64,000 bases of DNA from Syngnathus acus. Its lineage: Eukaryota; Chordata; Actinopteri; Syngnathiformes; Syngnathidae. The DNA is taken from contig NC_051094.1 of the NCBI RefSeq assembly GCF_901709675.1, positions 1,528,501 through 1,592,500 on the forward strand, read 5' to 3'. A program made the position numbers and the translations under genes. Positions 1 through 47,105 of this stretch are shown in pieces. The number at the start of each line of letters is the position of its first letter. Positions within the stretch are counted from its first letter, which is position 1. The notes beneath the pieces are model-generated. The model was not told the origin of the DNA. It ran no database searches and saw only the letters and a list, made by a program, of their open reading frames with translations.

Positions 1-33
1 AAACACTACAATTAATACGCTTTTTGTTTCCAG

Positions 34-28076
<28,043 letters not shown>

Positions 28077-28318
28077 CACCCCTCGTCCTCAGCGCAACAG
28101 TATTTTCAGACGAGGACACATATTTGCACTAAAATGTTTTTTTTTGTGGGGGGAAGGGGATGATAGAACCTTTTCAGAACAACTTTGATATGATTTGTAC
28201 TGCTTTTATATGGATGTATGAACCTGTATCGGAATGTTTCACTAAATTAATGGATGCGGTTTGAGTGGACGTTTTTGTAGCGACCTACTAAATGTGATAG
28301 AGCTCGTCTAACATTGTT

Positions 28319-28324
28319 AATAAA
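28319..28324 (+). terminator. adgrv1: adgrv1 polyadenylation signal AATAAA
   Basis: A canonical AATAAA lies 243 bp after the stop codon, giving a short 3' UTR. It is the first good signal downstream of the stop. Confidence 0.7.
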
Positions 28325-31300
28325 TATTTCATTTTAAATATGGCTGTTTTTTGGTATGAATTAGTACAGAAGAACTGTGCTTCTTGTTACTTTATCAAAA
28401 CAGTAACCAACCACCTTATAATGTGATTTGTGCGGCTCAATCATCAATAATACATTTCATTTTTATTTGTTCAGGCATGAAAATGACCAAGCACCTGAAA
28501 AACACTTCCAAAACACTGCTGAATAAATAGTTTGACGTAAAATTTGTTACTTTCCTAAGTTGCCTTTGGTTTTAAAATGGCGATTGTTTCGGTGTTACTG
28601 TCATGTTTTGTGGTTGTTGCTTTGATTTAATTTAATTGTTTTCCCATGTTTCATTATCCTAGTTGTGTCCACCTGTGCTCCCGCCGCCACTTGTCCTGTC
28701 CAGGTCTTTTTCTTTGTCTAGTACAGGCCTGGCCAACTTGCAGCTCCCGATTGTCGGACATTAACAAGAATGCCAGAAGTCGCACTAAGCAACATGCATA
28801 GTAAGTGAAAAAACTCTATTGTAAATTATTATGTTTTTCTTTGTGGAATTTGTTGAACTGAGAGTGTGTGTGTGAGAATGTGTGTGTCAATGTTTTGCTG
28901 TCAGATGTCATGTAGTGTTTTGAGTTATTTATTCCATGCACCAGTGTTTTTTTTTTTTAATAGAATTACACATTGTGTTTTCTGTGTTTATTTTCAAAAA
29001 CACGACTATTGATTGCTAAACATCAGCATATCAACACATTTTGGAATGTTGCATTAGCATTAAGCTAGATATACTTTCCTAAGTCTTGTGCTTGTTTTAA
29101 ATCCACTTTGTTTTATGTTTACTCAGACAGCACACTTCAACTGGGAGGGGCATTAAATAGCTTGAAGCCTTTTTTGAATCATGAACTGATCAATATTTGC
29201 TCAACTTCTCAATGTTAAGTGAGTTGAATTGAGATCACCGCCACTGTAAAGCCCACGTACATTTCAAATATAATCAATGGGCGTGAGCGTGTGAAACATT
29301 ATCTATTGTTGCACTCAATTGTATACTTGAGTCAAAGCTCTTGTAATAAGAGCCAGACTGACCCAGTTCTACATTCTTCGAATCAATACACCATTGAATA
29401 ATAGTCTTTTAGAGTCTTCCTGTTTGGTCGCTTTTGGCATCCCTGATGTGACCTTCTGCAGAGAACATTGTGTGCAGCAGCAAAAGCAGCAAACTCAATA
29501 ACAGAATGGTCAGGTCGGAGCCGTATTGAATCACTCAATCGGCTCATTGTGACGTCCGTTAGCGAGTTAAAAACTTGCACAAAGCAGATTTGACTCGCAT
29601 CCAAATTTCTAAGACAAGCATTACCTATGCTTTTTCTTTTTTAAGAATAGAGAAGCTTCTGGAAATAATTTCCCAGACAGCGTTTTACATTTCTCAAAAA
29701 GTACTGAGTTGTACGGAGGTTTTGTCAATCTGTATTACGCACATGGCGCTTGTACTCCAACTACATTCCCCATGCCGCTGACACTTTTGTCTAAAGGGCG
29801 AAAAAAAAAAAAGACTGGATGCTTCATTCAGTGAGAAATGACAAGACTAAGACCACGTTTGAATTTAATCCACATTTGCTTTTGCGCTAGGCGGCGGTAA
29901 CAGGAGCCAAAAGCACACAGGCACTGCCAGGTTGTCGAGCAGGGCTCTCACTCTGTTTTATTCGAGGCTGCTGAAAGATGACGTGGCCTCTCGGCTCTTT
30001 AGCGTCCACTCGATCCGAAGGCCGGCAGGCCCTTTGCTGCAGCCAACGTTGCGTGACGACAATAAAAAATATATGCACCTATAAAACGAGACGTCAAGAT
30101 ACATAAGGAATGACTGCTTTTTATAAAATCATGCTTTGTTTAATCACTATTGTGTTTAGTGGAGTTTAGAAACCACTTTGACAACATGAGAGCGAGGTGA
30201 CCTTGTTGCTCCGACTGTACTGAGCACTAAAATGTGTGATGCCCGGTTGCTATGGCAAAGATAGCAACAAAATTCTGCTCAAACCATTTCAGAACATTGG
30301 TTCATTCCAGTTCAATTGTTTATAATGCAGTTGCATCTTTTGTTAACTTATGGAAAAGAAAACAATTTCCTGGTATAGACGTTTTGGCAAGGCCTGCTTG
30401 AGAAGCATGCAGACGGTGCATGTTGTCGCCTCTTTCACCTCTCACTCAACTCTGAGCTGAAACACGAGTCTGCAAAGTGAAAGGCAATGCTCTCGACCTA
30501 AGCAAACGCACGCACACGACAATATAGATGGCAGCAGCGCTATACATAGTGTGTCACGTGTGTGTTCTGTGCAAGCTCGTGTATGTCCAAGCATATCCCG
30601 GGATGTTCTTGCTTCTCACTACGTACACATCCTAAATGCATAGCATGCATGAATGCTGCCGCCGGCCGCCGCCCAAATTGTGCACCCAAATGATGGACAG
30701 TCAACACGGCTCGTTCCTTGCTGGTATTTTTAACCCCCTCTGCAGCCTGAAATAGTTGCATTTGTGCAGATAAGCTGTTGGACCAACAACTTTTTATTTT
30801 TACCCTGACACACAGCCTGGCTTTTTCCCGGTAGACGTGCCCTTGAGCAAGGAACGGCCACCGTGAAGCTCATCGTCACGGTCGTTAGCGACAGACGTCA
30901 CTGCGGTCTCATTTGATTTGCGTCGATCCGTGATTCTGTCTTTACAAATCTAATTACTTGCTTACATAAGCTGTCGTTATCACACATCCAAATAACAGAC
31001 AACAGTGCGTTGGAAGGACGATGCGAAAGAGGGCGTCGGTTCGCCGCTGTGGCGATAAAGAGAGAGCGCCGGTGTTGAGCTCGGTGGGATGTCATGTGAC
31101 CTTTCCGAAACGATGCCACGGGTGACCCCATCAGAGACGGACAGTCACGACAGCACACAGGCTGTTTGTGTGTGAGCGCAACCACACAAAACCAGTTCAA
31201 TCCTGCAGCACTAGACGAGCTAATCATGTCAAACGATACACTAGTGGTCATTGTTTGCTAGTTTATGTTGAGAGGAGCATACGCACGACAAAGTATTCGA

Positions 31301-34300
31301 GCGATAAATTCTGAGTCACTTTTACACAATGAAGACTCGTTTTTGTATCTTCATTCAAGAAGTGAGTCACACATAGTGGAGCAGGCCGGCCTGGGTCAGA
31401 GTTAAGGTCAGCTTTGGTGGCAGTGACATTTACGAGTGTCTTTGATTTTGCATCCTGACATCATCAAAGTCCCGTCAGTGTTTGAGAATGGCTGCTTTTA
31501 GTTTATTTGTGGCTTTCATTTAATTGTCACTGGATACTACAATTGATACAACAAAGACTGTTGCTAGGCAACAAGTTGTACGCAGCAACAAGCTTTGAAT
31601 GCGTGCATGGATGCGCTTCATGCCTTGACACGCTTTTCGTGTTTGTTAGCCACCTGGTCACGTCTTTGCTTTCAGCATAGCGGACAGCAGCTGTGCGGAC
31701 GGAGCAGGTTCGGTGTCGGTCCGGCCCGGAGTTGCTCCTCCGAGGATGCGGCCGGGGGGGGGGGGGAATTACCCACCGGTCCAGTCCGGTTTGGACTGGT
31801 GGAAAATTGGGAAACACGAGATGCGAGCGTCTGAGCTTATCTGGCAATGAAAAGAGAAATTTGTCATCCGGTCAAGTCAGCAGTAAGGAATTAAAGCAAT
31901 GCGGCGCTACGCTAGCAGCTAAGCTCTCATTAAAAAGACACGTATAGAATGATGTGCAGTGGATATGTGTTGATCTGCCACATGGAGAATTATTTTAGCG
32001 ACATAGCTTCAACTTAACTGTTGCAGGCCTGTTTCCAATTAACTTAAGATCCCAACTATGCACAGCGACTTAAAATGAATCTGCCAAGAGGGCAAAACGT
32101 CGACGGTTGAACCTGCATTTTGTCACATTTGATGAGGTATACCCAAGGCCATCGTGTTCTGTTATTTTGGAAGCGGGTTATCACCTTGAGGCAGTTACAG
32201 GAAATTGGGTCAGTGAGTACCGGTCCACGTGAGGTGCTTTGGAATGTCGTGTGATGCGTTAAAAAGCCCACAGGCCTCACGTAAATATTGACGTCTTCAT
32301 CTCCAGTGCACAAGTGGCTGCGTGTTTGAACATCAGCAGCAGCGGTAAGTCAGTGTCGTAGTCTGCGTGGAAGGAATTTGAATGGAGCAACAGTATTAAA
32401 TGTGCAGACATCTGAAGGTTGGCAAGGTTTGCCCGGAGATCAGGCTTTCTGCAGACTGTTTGAAGTAGACGGCTAATGTATCAGTGAGACGTGACTGGAA
32501 AGTGCAGACCACCACAGACAGCCCAGCCTACTCGCACCTGTTGTTTTTCAGCCACACTGGGGTGAGCGTGAGGTGGGGGTTGGGGTGGTCTTTGCAGCCT
32601 GTGACTCAGTAGAATGAGGTGAGGAGAGGGGGGGAGGGCGTCGGCGAAAGGGCTGTGAGTCAGCCCGAGCTATAAAAAGGAAGCTGAGGGTAAAATAAGT
32701 TGAGTAGTGGAACCGCAACCATCCGCCTGGCAAGCGGAGCCCTTGGAACACGACGTAAGGTGACCGAGGACTTTTGGCGACTGGACGGGATGAAGGAAGC
32801 TTGCATAAATGCTCATCAAGTGTCAACTTTCATAACCCTCCAACGCTTGCCATCCTTTTGCCCTTTAGTGTGCATCCAATTCCTGTGTGACATAACCCAA
32901 AAGAATGCGGCGCTCCATTCCCGCCCTTTAGCTCCGCGAATAGAATTGACATGCACTATTTGTGGTGCATGTCCATGTCGTCAAATGGTTATCACACGCC
33001 AATGCTAAATTATTATCATATTCGGTGGGAAGTGTTTGTGAAAAGTTCTCAGCGTTACACAGCACGGTTATGCAAGCATGAAGTCGGAGCCTCAGTTATT
33101 GCACGTACAGTATGAGTCGATATCATCATAGGGGTCTTCGAGACATGGCCCGTCAAAAGTTGATATTTTCCTTTAAACTTCATTGCATTAAATAGATGTT
33201 AAATGGTTAAAAAAAAAAAAGGCAGTCCCTCACATTTTCAGATTAACATATGCATGCTTGCTAAGTGGATGGACATTTTTTGCTAATGTTAGCATTTAAT
33301 AAGCACGTCGGTGGACCTTCACCTTTTTCAGGATTTAGATAACTAACTGCATACTGATAACCGAATGGTATCAATTTAGAAACGAATTGATGTTTCACTA
33401 TGACAGAGTGGACAACTTATGCTTCACTATATCCATTTACTCTCATATGATGAGAATTATGCAAGTGTAAAAGTTCACTTGGTTACTAATTACTGTTTCA
33501 GCCTATATTGAAGATGCCGAAAACATCACAGGGTTTCTTCAAAAGACAAATATCCCATAATGACAGGGAGGACATAAACATATATGTTAACCAGTAGAAC
33601 ACACAATTCTTATCTTAAGACTTTTTTTTTTCTTTTATAAAATGTGCATGGAACACAATGTGCCTTTGAGGCCCTCACTTGACACACATAGTGAAAGCTC
33701 CGTTAGAGCAGAGTTTGAAGGTTGAGGTGAGACTTCAGGCCTGACGGATTGGGTTCGGTGCAATTGCGAAAGCACACTGCGTGTGTATGTGTGCACTTAT
33801 ACTTCAGAGCGGCATTCTAAGCATGCGTGAATGCTGGTAGAACGGTGATGAGGGTCTTGGGCTATCAGCTGTCCCTCCATGCTAAAGTCAACAACCTCCA
33901 AAGCCCAACCGAGGACATTTTCAAAGCTCTTCAATTGGCACAAGTATATTAAAATATCCAACTCTGATTCTGAAAAGATTGGGAAAGATGCTGGCTGAGA
34001 TTCAAAGGAGGAATTTGACTTCCCTCAAAAATGAGTCAGTACTGCTTAGTCATGTCACATTCATTTCGAGGCCTGCTGAATCATAAAAGAAGAAAAGTCC
34101 ATTTGCTTGTTCGGAGGAAGTTTTTTGACCGTCAACAACTTGTGCCCGCTGGCAAGGTCAAAAAAACAGCATCGCTTTCAGAAGCAGGCGTAGAAGTGCC
34201 TAGAACTGGAATGAAGCAGCTGCTTGGAGAGGGGGGGGGGGAGCACCCCGCACTCCTCTGCCTCTTCTCCATCCATCTGCAGCCCCTTTTTTTTTTTTCT

Positions 34301-35588
34301 TTGTGTCCGTTAAAGAATGCTGGCTTTGTAACACAGTACTGAAGCTGCTGTGTGTGCGTGTAGTACTTCATGTGTGTGTATACGTGTTGCGTACTTTCAT
34401 GAGACACGACGGGGACAGTTTAAGTGAGTTGACGATTGAAAATGTACGCAGCAAAAATGGTGTCATTTCAGTCATGTGTGTTCATGATTATTGGTTACAG
34501 CTAAAAAAAAAAAAGTGTATCATGAAATGAAATGTATTGCTATGATGTCACAATGATGACACACTGCATGGCAACGGATTGTGGTTCGTGGGATTATCCC
34601 ATGTGAGGAAACAGCTGAGGCCTGTGCAGCGTCAGCATTTATGAGCAACGCTCGGATATACGTGCTGGACGCTGACAATGATGCCCTCCTCCTTTTCTTT
34701 TTGCTCTGCAGGGGTCAGACCCCCACAAAGGCTTTCCACCTCCCACCCCACTAAAAAGTCAAAGACAGATGAAACTGCTGAGTCACCACTAATGCAGTGA
34801 AGCTCACATCCCTCCCCAAAAAATGTGTTTCTGTTCAGTCACGTAGCACGCAAGGGATCAAACATCCTGTTCCGGTTATGCAACAGCTAATATTTTTCCT
34901 TCTCTCGCTTCTTTTTTTCCCCCCTCTCCGCTCAACCTGCAAGCGTCAATCCTAAACCTGTCGGGAATGATGGAATATCATCTGAAGTAAAGTCTAGCAT
35001 TGCTTGTGAAACAAAGTGTAGATGAATGGAGGCCTTTTACAACTTTTACAGTTTCACACAAAGTTGGTCACTTGATCCAATACAAGAGAAGTATTATAGT
35101 ATTATAGTTTTGGAACTGTATCTGCATTTGAATTTGTTAGATTTGTTGTGATTGCAGGTCATATATGGTTTCGCTGAGCACGTTCGAGAGATTCTTTTTG
35201 AAGAATCTTGAGTGGTTGGCACGTTTGTCTTGGCGGAGGGGTTCTGGGTTCAAATCCCAGCTGGTGTCTGCAGGCGCTCCCGCCCACATTTAAAAAAAAT
35301 GTTAGCTTTATTACCTTCAGCTAACTTTTAAACATATGCAAAAACAATGAAATTCAATTTCATGTGAATGGCTCATGAAAAGATTTCAAAATGGTAACTT
35401 TGAACATTTCAAAAGACTCATCCTGTAGATACACGTTGTTATACTCCAGACTGCCGCTAGAGGCGCTGTCACACTGATATCAGGAATGCAGTCCTGCAAC
35501 ATGTGCTTTCTAGACACACGTGGAAGCATATATATAACGTGTGTGTCTGCATGAGAAATGTGATTTGTTTCAACAAGTCTGTGCTTTG
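28325..35588. other. Intergenic region between adgrv1 and arrdc3, 7.3 kb
   Basis: No gene is supported. Open frames are short and lack splice context or recognisable protein. It contains a tRNA-like SINE piece near 35210 and a small CpG-rich patch near 31690-31770. A motif near 33390-33600 resembles 14230-14580 (tgaca, ggtgg and similar words). Conserved noncoding elements are possible but not detectable here. Confidence 0.6.
35210..35262 (+). repeat. tRNA-derived SINE-like fragment
   Basis: The stretch gagtggttggcacg followed by gggttcaaatcccag resembles a degenerate A box and B box at tRNA-like spacing. The B box at 35247-35257 (ggttcaaatcc) has one mismatch to the consensus. No complete cloverleaf or Pol III terminator was found, so this is a fragment rather than a tRNA gene. 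Confidence 0.45.
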
Positions 35589-37867
35589 TTTATTCAAATC
35601 AGACAGAACGGTCATTTAGAAGAAAATGTTTATTCAAATCAAAAAAGGAAGAACTAGACAAAAGATGAAATCATTCAGAACATAGCATATTCATAGAATA
35701 TCCATACATCGTCACGATTAACGGAAGAAATCACAAAACATAGAAACGGAGAATGAAGAAAATTCAGTGAGTGATATTGCACTTTGTTTCTAAAATGTTT
35801 CAGACGTCATCTCCCCGATTCGGTTTTGTTTTCTGAACATTTCAGTTCCTGCCTTTTTATCAGCTTAATCTTACTTCTGGACTTACTCAAGCCGGCCGGC
35901 TCGTGCGGAATCGACCGGGCGTGGAGCAAATATGTCAGCTTATTCATCATTGTTAAACATAAAAGCGTCAAACAAATACAACAACAACAAAAAGTGGAGA
36001 AGGCAGTTTACATCTCCCTCAGAGGAGGAGGGCTGATCAACAGCCTGAGACCGACCGACCGACCGGGTGGGTTGTCTGCTAAACTACACCAATGCCCTCG
36101 TATAGGTGGGGGGGGGGAATTAGGAGGCCTCTCTGGGCTGTCTTGTCTTGCTTCTAAAAAGGACTTGCTTTTCCCTTTTTGTCCTTTTGAATGGAATCGA
36201 AAACATACAGGCGAAGGAAAGGGTGACAAGAATTACCGAGAGGGAGGGGCGGGGCTGGGAGGGGATCTTTTCTGTGTCCAAGGCCACAAAGATAAGATCA
36301 CTTGAATGATCTGCAACTTGTCACTTGGTCGTCAGAAGCGTTCCGGTTGTCGACGGGATCTCCACACGTGCACACAAACACACACACGCCACAGAATGTA
36401 AACTCATCATTCAAGATTAAATAACGCATCCGACGTCCTACACAACACTGCTTAGCTGAAACGTGATTAGTACCTTCTTTTTTTTTTTTTTTTTTTAAAT
36501 CCAGACCTTCACCATGTAATGCTTTTTTTTATTTTTATTATTATTGTTTAAATACAAAAGTGCTGCGCATCTTATTTCCTGACAAACCCAAAATTGCTAC
36601 AGCTGGCCGATTGTGTTGAATGAGTGAGAAAACCAATGTAGTACTCATGTCAACCTACGACTACTTGTTCCGACCAGACTGCGCATTTGGGTTTGCTTCT
36701 TCAAACTCGAAGCGGCGTCAGTGCTCGACTTTTTTTTCTTTTTTTTTTTTGGAAATAAAGCATTCTGGCTTCACAGGTCTGATAAAAATGAGCAAGTGCA
36801 GCAGGACAAAAAGGGAATGTGTCTACAAAAGCTGCCTAGCTCATCTGCATGTCATTTGTCTAAATAGTTTTGCTAGCATGACACAAACAGAACTTTTCAT
36901 GATTCTAAACAGTGCAATTATTTTTTTTTCTTTTCTGCTATGGTCGCACATGAAACAGTGCTTTTCGGGCAGTAAGAGAGATAAGGAGAAGAAGGGCGGC
37001 AGGCATACGTTGAGGAAGAAAAAGTCTCCCCGTTTTAGTAGCAAAATGAGGCCTGCAAAACTCCAAACTCCCCCAACACATACACACACACACACAAATA
37101 ATTCTATGATCGGCTCGAACAAAAGGAGGAAAGCCATACTGGATCCAAACAGAGGAGGCAACGTCTTCAAAGAGCTTCTAGGTAGACAAAAGTGTGCTGC
37201 AGTTGGTTTTGTTGGTGTTTAAAAAATAAAAATAAAAGTCCAGTTGTCAGAAGTCATTTGGGAAATGTCAAAGAAAAAACAACAAAAACTAACAGTTTTT
37301 AAAGAAACACAAAATCAGTGCATTGTTCTTGTCTTGTTTTTTTTTTTTTCTTCAGTCTTGCATCTCCCACAGTCTGGAAAAGCAAGCGCTTAAACAGGGG
37401 CCACTCCAGTCAAGATGTGCAAAAACAAAATCCCAAAATGAGGCAGGAGGACTTCTCGCTCTCGTCGGTGGCGCGCTCGTCGAGGGCGTCCACATCTTGG
37501 GTGATGGCCTTGTTTTTTTTTTTTCTTCTCTCTCTAATGCAGTCCGGACGTGACTGGTGAAGCCTGGTGTCCTTATGTGCCACAACTTTGCACTCTTCCT
37601 CGCTACAAAAGGCTCGCCATAAAGATGGAAAATGTCCCTACTCTAAGCGAGGAAGCGAGCCACCAAAACAGCGACTCTCCTTTTGTGTCACTGAAGGAAC
37701 ACATTTGCCCAACTCAGTCTTTGTTGGTTGGTTGGTTGGTTGGATCCTTCGCATTTCTCACGCTGGTCGTCGACGACACCGTTTTAAGAGAAGAATGGAC
37801 AACGTGGAGTCTTGTGCGGGTTTCTTTGGGTTCCCAAGTCAGCCAAGGGAATTTTGAGGACGACAAC
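35589..37867 (-). other. arrdc3: Probable long 3' UTR of arrdc3
   Basis: Between the arrdc3 stop (37868-37870) and two minus-strand AATAAA signals (read on + as tttatt at 35589-35594 and 35629-35634) lies 2.2 kb without a gene. As I recall, mammalian ARRDC3 also has a 3' UTR of a couple of kb. The extent is inferred. Homopolymer tracts and AT-rich stretches occur within it. Confidence 0.45.
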
Positions 37868-42218
<4,351 letters not shown>

Positions 42219-43924
42219 GGTTGGAGGCTTACAAAAAAGTAGGCTACGCGCACCTTGAAATGTTTAAGAAAAGGTGTGTCTGGTAAAGGGGGGATGAGTA
42301 AAAAAGATTGCCTCCCTGCGAGAAGCAGTAGGCACGATCAGTGGTGTGGATGTGTGCGGTTCATTGAGATGCGTGAAGGCTGAATAACAGCAACGGATGC
42401 TGTTATCGTCCGCCTCTCAGCCGCTTGGTCGGTCTCCGGTTAAAGACGAGGCAGCTCGGCTGCTCAGCTCACTTTAAGCGACGAGAGATGTGGAAAAACA
42501 AGTCCGTGCGCATGCGCAGCCTTCACTCACTGCCCCCTCCTTCCGTCTTGTGCAAAGGAGGAGAGGGCCAGATGACAAGTTTGCTCAAACATTCAAATTG
42601 AAAAAAAGTTTGCTCAAACAGCTGAAAGATGGAAAACATTTCTGCTCTGGCACGAAATCTAATAGCTATGCATCTTTAAGAAAGAAAGAAAAATGGACAT
42701 TTTAGTGCATTTACCAAGTTGAGCATTATCCCGACCCTAGATAATTCCTTTGTTGATCAGCTTCCAACAATGTGGGCATATGGGTTGCCATGTGTGCGCG
42801 CATATTGATACATCATATGCTCAACACTCACAACACAACACACGCAGAGCATACTGCATCCTGCACCGATGAATCAGACGAAACGCTTGAGATGTTGGAA
42901 GAAATGGGTCATGAGCATTTGAATAAAAAAAGATGGCCTATTCAAAATCATATGATGTTTTTGCATCAATCTGTGAAAAAAGGATCAATTCACTAATGGG
43001 GGCAGGGATCCCATTGTGTTATAACAGAAAAACAACTCTGACGAGCTCAAAACGCCATCTGCAGGCCTCTGAGGTTATTGCAGTCTGATACGACGCCACC
43101 TGTTGAGTTGGACTGCAACTCCTCATTACAAAGTCATGCAAAATACGTTTAAAGCAAAATCAGATACGTTTGGAGCGTAGACAAATGACAAGTGGTTTCA
43201 TAATGTAGCCAAAACCAATGGTCCTTGGTTTGATTCTCATCTTTGTGCTTGAGCTATGCAAAAAATCTCCCGCTTCAGTCTATCACCACCAGTGCTGTTA
43301 AAGATTGGTTAAAAGAAATTATTATTATTAAGTCTCAATGATTCAACATTTTATTCCCCTAAAGATGATCAAATGCCTTGGCCCATGAACCACAGTCATG
43401 CAGAGGGAATAACCAAATAAATTTACAAGTACTGTGCGTCGTCTGTACTCTGCTGTCCTTCTATATTGAGTTAAGATGGTTCAATGCTTCCATCTAGCGG
43501 TTTTAAGGTGCCATTACATTTAGGCGGAGTTTCGTTCCTATGGTGACAATTCAAGTCTGAATATTTATACGGCATAATAGTAGTAAAGTGGTAATTCCAA
43601 TAAATATCTGTGTGAAAAAAATGTAGGCTTTAATTATAAAACCATGATATGAAAATCAGCAAGTAAGTTGGGAAACGAAATGTAAATTGTGTCAACTCGG
43701 AACAAAAAGTTAAATCTTAAATTGCTAGCATTGCTAAAACCTTTTGTGTTTTATGAGTTTAGATATTTTATCCTGTCTCATATTTTGTTTTTCCTCTCAA
43801 AGTTCCTCGTGCGTACGCTCTTATTTTGTTAACTCAACCCGGATGTTGTTAATGCCAAAGAATCACTGGAAATGTATTGACGTACTTTTCTGACGCACTT
43901 TATAGCAATTGTGTAAATATTACC
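42219..43924. promoter_or_regulatory. Shared upstream region of arrdc3 (-) and arsk (+)
   Basis: This 1.7-kb divergent intergenic region must hold the 5' UTR and promoter of both genes. The arrdc3-proximal 42230-42540 is richer in G+C. The rest is AT-rich. I could not place a TATA box or start site with confidence. Confidence 0.5.
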
Positions 43925-46042
43925 ATGAACGTGATATTTGCTTTGCTGTGTCTATTTCAAATGCATGCTGAAATTTTGTGTTATAACGGAACAAGACCTA
44001 ACATCGTGATGGTGATGACTGATGCGTTTGTGAGTAGTTATGAAAACATGTTTAATCAACACCTGTCAGAGTCAAAACAACATTTTTTGTCTTTTGTTGT
44101 GGTTACTTGTTCTTGTTTGTGCAGGATGGGCGTTTGACATTTGACCCTGGCAGCAAAGTTGTGCAGCTTCCATATATCAACTACCTCAGAGAATTGGGGA
44201 GCACCTTTGTTAATGCTTACACCAACTCCCCAATATGCTGCCCTTCCCGTGCAGGCACGTCATCAGTCAATATCTTAATTGATGTTCATAATCCGATTGT
44301 GACTTTTGAAATGGTTGAAACTTGTTGCATGTGCAGCCATGTGGAGCGGCCAGTTTGTTCACCTCACCCAGGCTTGGAACAATTACAAGTGCCTTGATGC
44401 AAATGCCACCACATGGATGGATCTGCTGGAGAAGAATGGCTACCTTACAAAGATGCTCGGAAAGCTGGACTACACCTCAGGGGGACATTCTCTCAGGTAC
44501 ACCCAGTGTGAAGTTTGTAAGGATTGGCTTTCTACGCAATAGCAGATTTCACAAATTGTGATTGATGTTTATATGACAGTAATCGTGTTGAGGCCTGGAC
44601 GCGGGACGTTCACTTCCTGCTCCGCCAAGAGGGTCGGCCTGTCACTCAACTGGTTGGTAACGTGTCAACAGTGAGAGTCAATACTGTGGACTGGGAGAAA
44701 ACGGATTTGGCCTCAGAATGGATCCATCAGAAGGCTGCGTCCTCACACCAGCCTTTCGCCCTTTACCTCGGCCTCAATCTACCTCACACCTACAAGACTG
44801 ATTCCCTTGGGCCCACTGCAGGAGGATCTACCTTTCGCTCGTCCCCCTACTGGCTGAAAAAGGTATGATTCGTCCTTCCTGTTCTTTTCTTTCCCACTGC
44901 TAAATCGCTCAATTCTGTACTCAGGTTCATTCTGAGTTTGTCTCTGTTCCAACGTGGCTCCCTTTGAATGCCACTCACCCGGTTGACTACTACTCCATTT
45001 TTACCAAAAACTGCAGTGGGGATTTTACAAAGGAGGAAGTCAAGAGAATCCGGGCCTTCTACTACGCCATGTGTGCTGAAGCAGATGCAATGTTGGGTTG
45101 GTTGACAGCATCATTTTACATTTGTCCATTTCTAGTGACTGAATAATATTTGGATAATGCTTTCTGTCCACAGGACAGGTCATTTCTGCATTAAGAGACA
45201 CGGGTTTGCTCAACAACACGGTCGTGATCTTTACGGCCGACCACGGAGAGCTAGCTATGGAGCACCGTCAGTTCTACAAAATGTCCATGTTTGAGGGAAG
45301 CTCACGCGTTCCCTTGCTCATCATGGGGCCTGGGCTCACGTCCAGCCGGCAGGTCAACCAGCTCGTGTCATTGGTTGATCTCTACCCTACTTTGCTGGGT
45401 GAGGAAAATGATTGAAAGCATTAAAACATGACTCTGTCATCTTAAATGCGACACTTGCAAATTTTCTTGTAGATATTGCTGCAATCTCAGGAATCGGGAA
45501 CCTCAGTGGCTTCTCGTTGCTTCCTCTTCTATCCAAGTACAGCGTGTTTTCCAAGAGGGAACATCCAAATTGGGTTTTGAGTGAATATCATGGCTGCAAT
45601 GTAAATGCCTCAACCTATATGCTGAGAAGTGGCAAGTGGAAATACATCGCTTATTCTGATGGACTTAGTGTGCCTCCTCAGCTTTTTGGTAAGCACGTGA
45701 CTATTTTGACCTCTTTTAAAAGTGACCTCTGGAATCACAGACAATTTTTTTCTTTGCTCTACTGTAGACCTAACAATGGACAAGGAAGAACTTCACAACG
45801 TGGCTGTCAAATTCCCCGCTGTGCGGGCTCAGCTAGACAAACGGTTACGGAGCATCGTAGACTATCCGAAGGTTTCTGCAACTGTCCATGTTTACAACAA
45901 AAAAGAATTTGCTGCCTGGCGTAAAAGTGCAGGTAGCAACTACAGTCAGGTCATTGCTAATCTCAGGTGGCATGTTGATTGGCAAAAAGACGCCGTGACC
46001 AACGAAAGACTTATTGACAGGTGGCTTGACAATTCCTTATGA
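43925..46042 (+). CDS. arsk: ARSK, arylsulfatase K (lysosomal glucuronate-2-sulfatase)
   Basis: Complete 521-aa gene (human 536). Exons: 43925-44029, 44125-44254, 44337-44496, 44580-44862, 44925-45096, 45174-45398, 45473-45688, 45768-46042, with all phases consistent. The product starts with a hydrophobic signal peptide (MNVIFALLCLFQMHAEILC). The alkaline-phosphatase-like sulfatase core follows: PNIVMVMTDAFDGRL carries metal-binding aspartates, and ICCPSRA contains the C-x-P-S-R formylglycine motif. Later come GKLDYTSG, TADHGELAMEHRQFYKMSM and SEYHGCNVNASTYMLR, all characteristic of ARSK. The enzyme removes 2-sulfate from glucuronate in heparan/chondroitin sulfate in lysosomes. NxS/T sites are numerous. 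Intron 2 uses a GC donor (CAG|GCACGT), the only non-GT donor I found in the window. Polyadenylation signal AATAAA at 46357-46362. Confidence 0.96.
44236..44250 (+). other. arsk: Formylglycine (C-x-P-S-R) motif of ARSK
   Basis: The codons tgc-tgc-cct-tcc-cgt encode C-C-P-S-R. In sulfatases the first cysteine is converted to C-alpha-formylglycine by SUMF1. The motif is intact, so the enzyme is expected to be active. Confidence 0.9.

Positions 46043-47105
<1,063 letters not shown>

Noticed and set aside
28722-28760. Possible hAT terminal motif (ggcctggccaacttgcagct)
   Set aside because: Resembles old hAT ends, but no partner end or target duplication was found.
35784-36305. 173-aa plus-strand open frame
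   Set aside because: No recognisable domain, low-complexity G-rich part, lies antisense to the probable arrdc3 3' UTR.
36620-37222. 200-aa plus-strand open frame near the arrdc3 3' UTR
   Set aside because: Rich in poly-T/poly-A derived F and K runs, antisense to the likely arrdc3 3' UTR, no known family seen.
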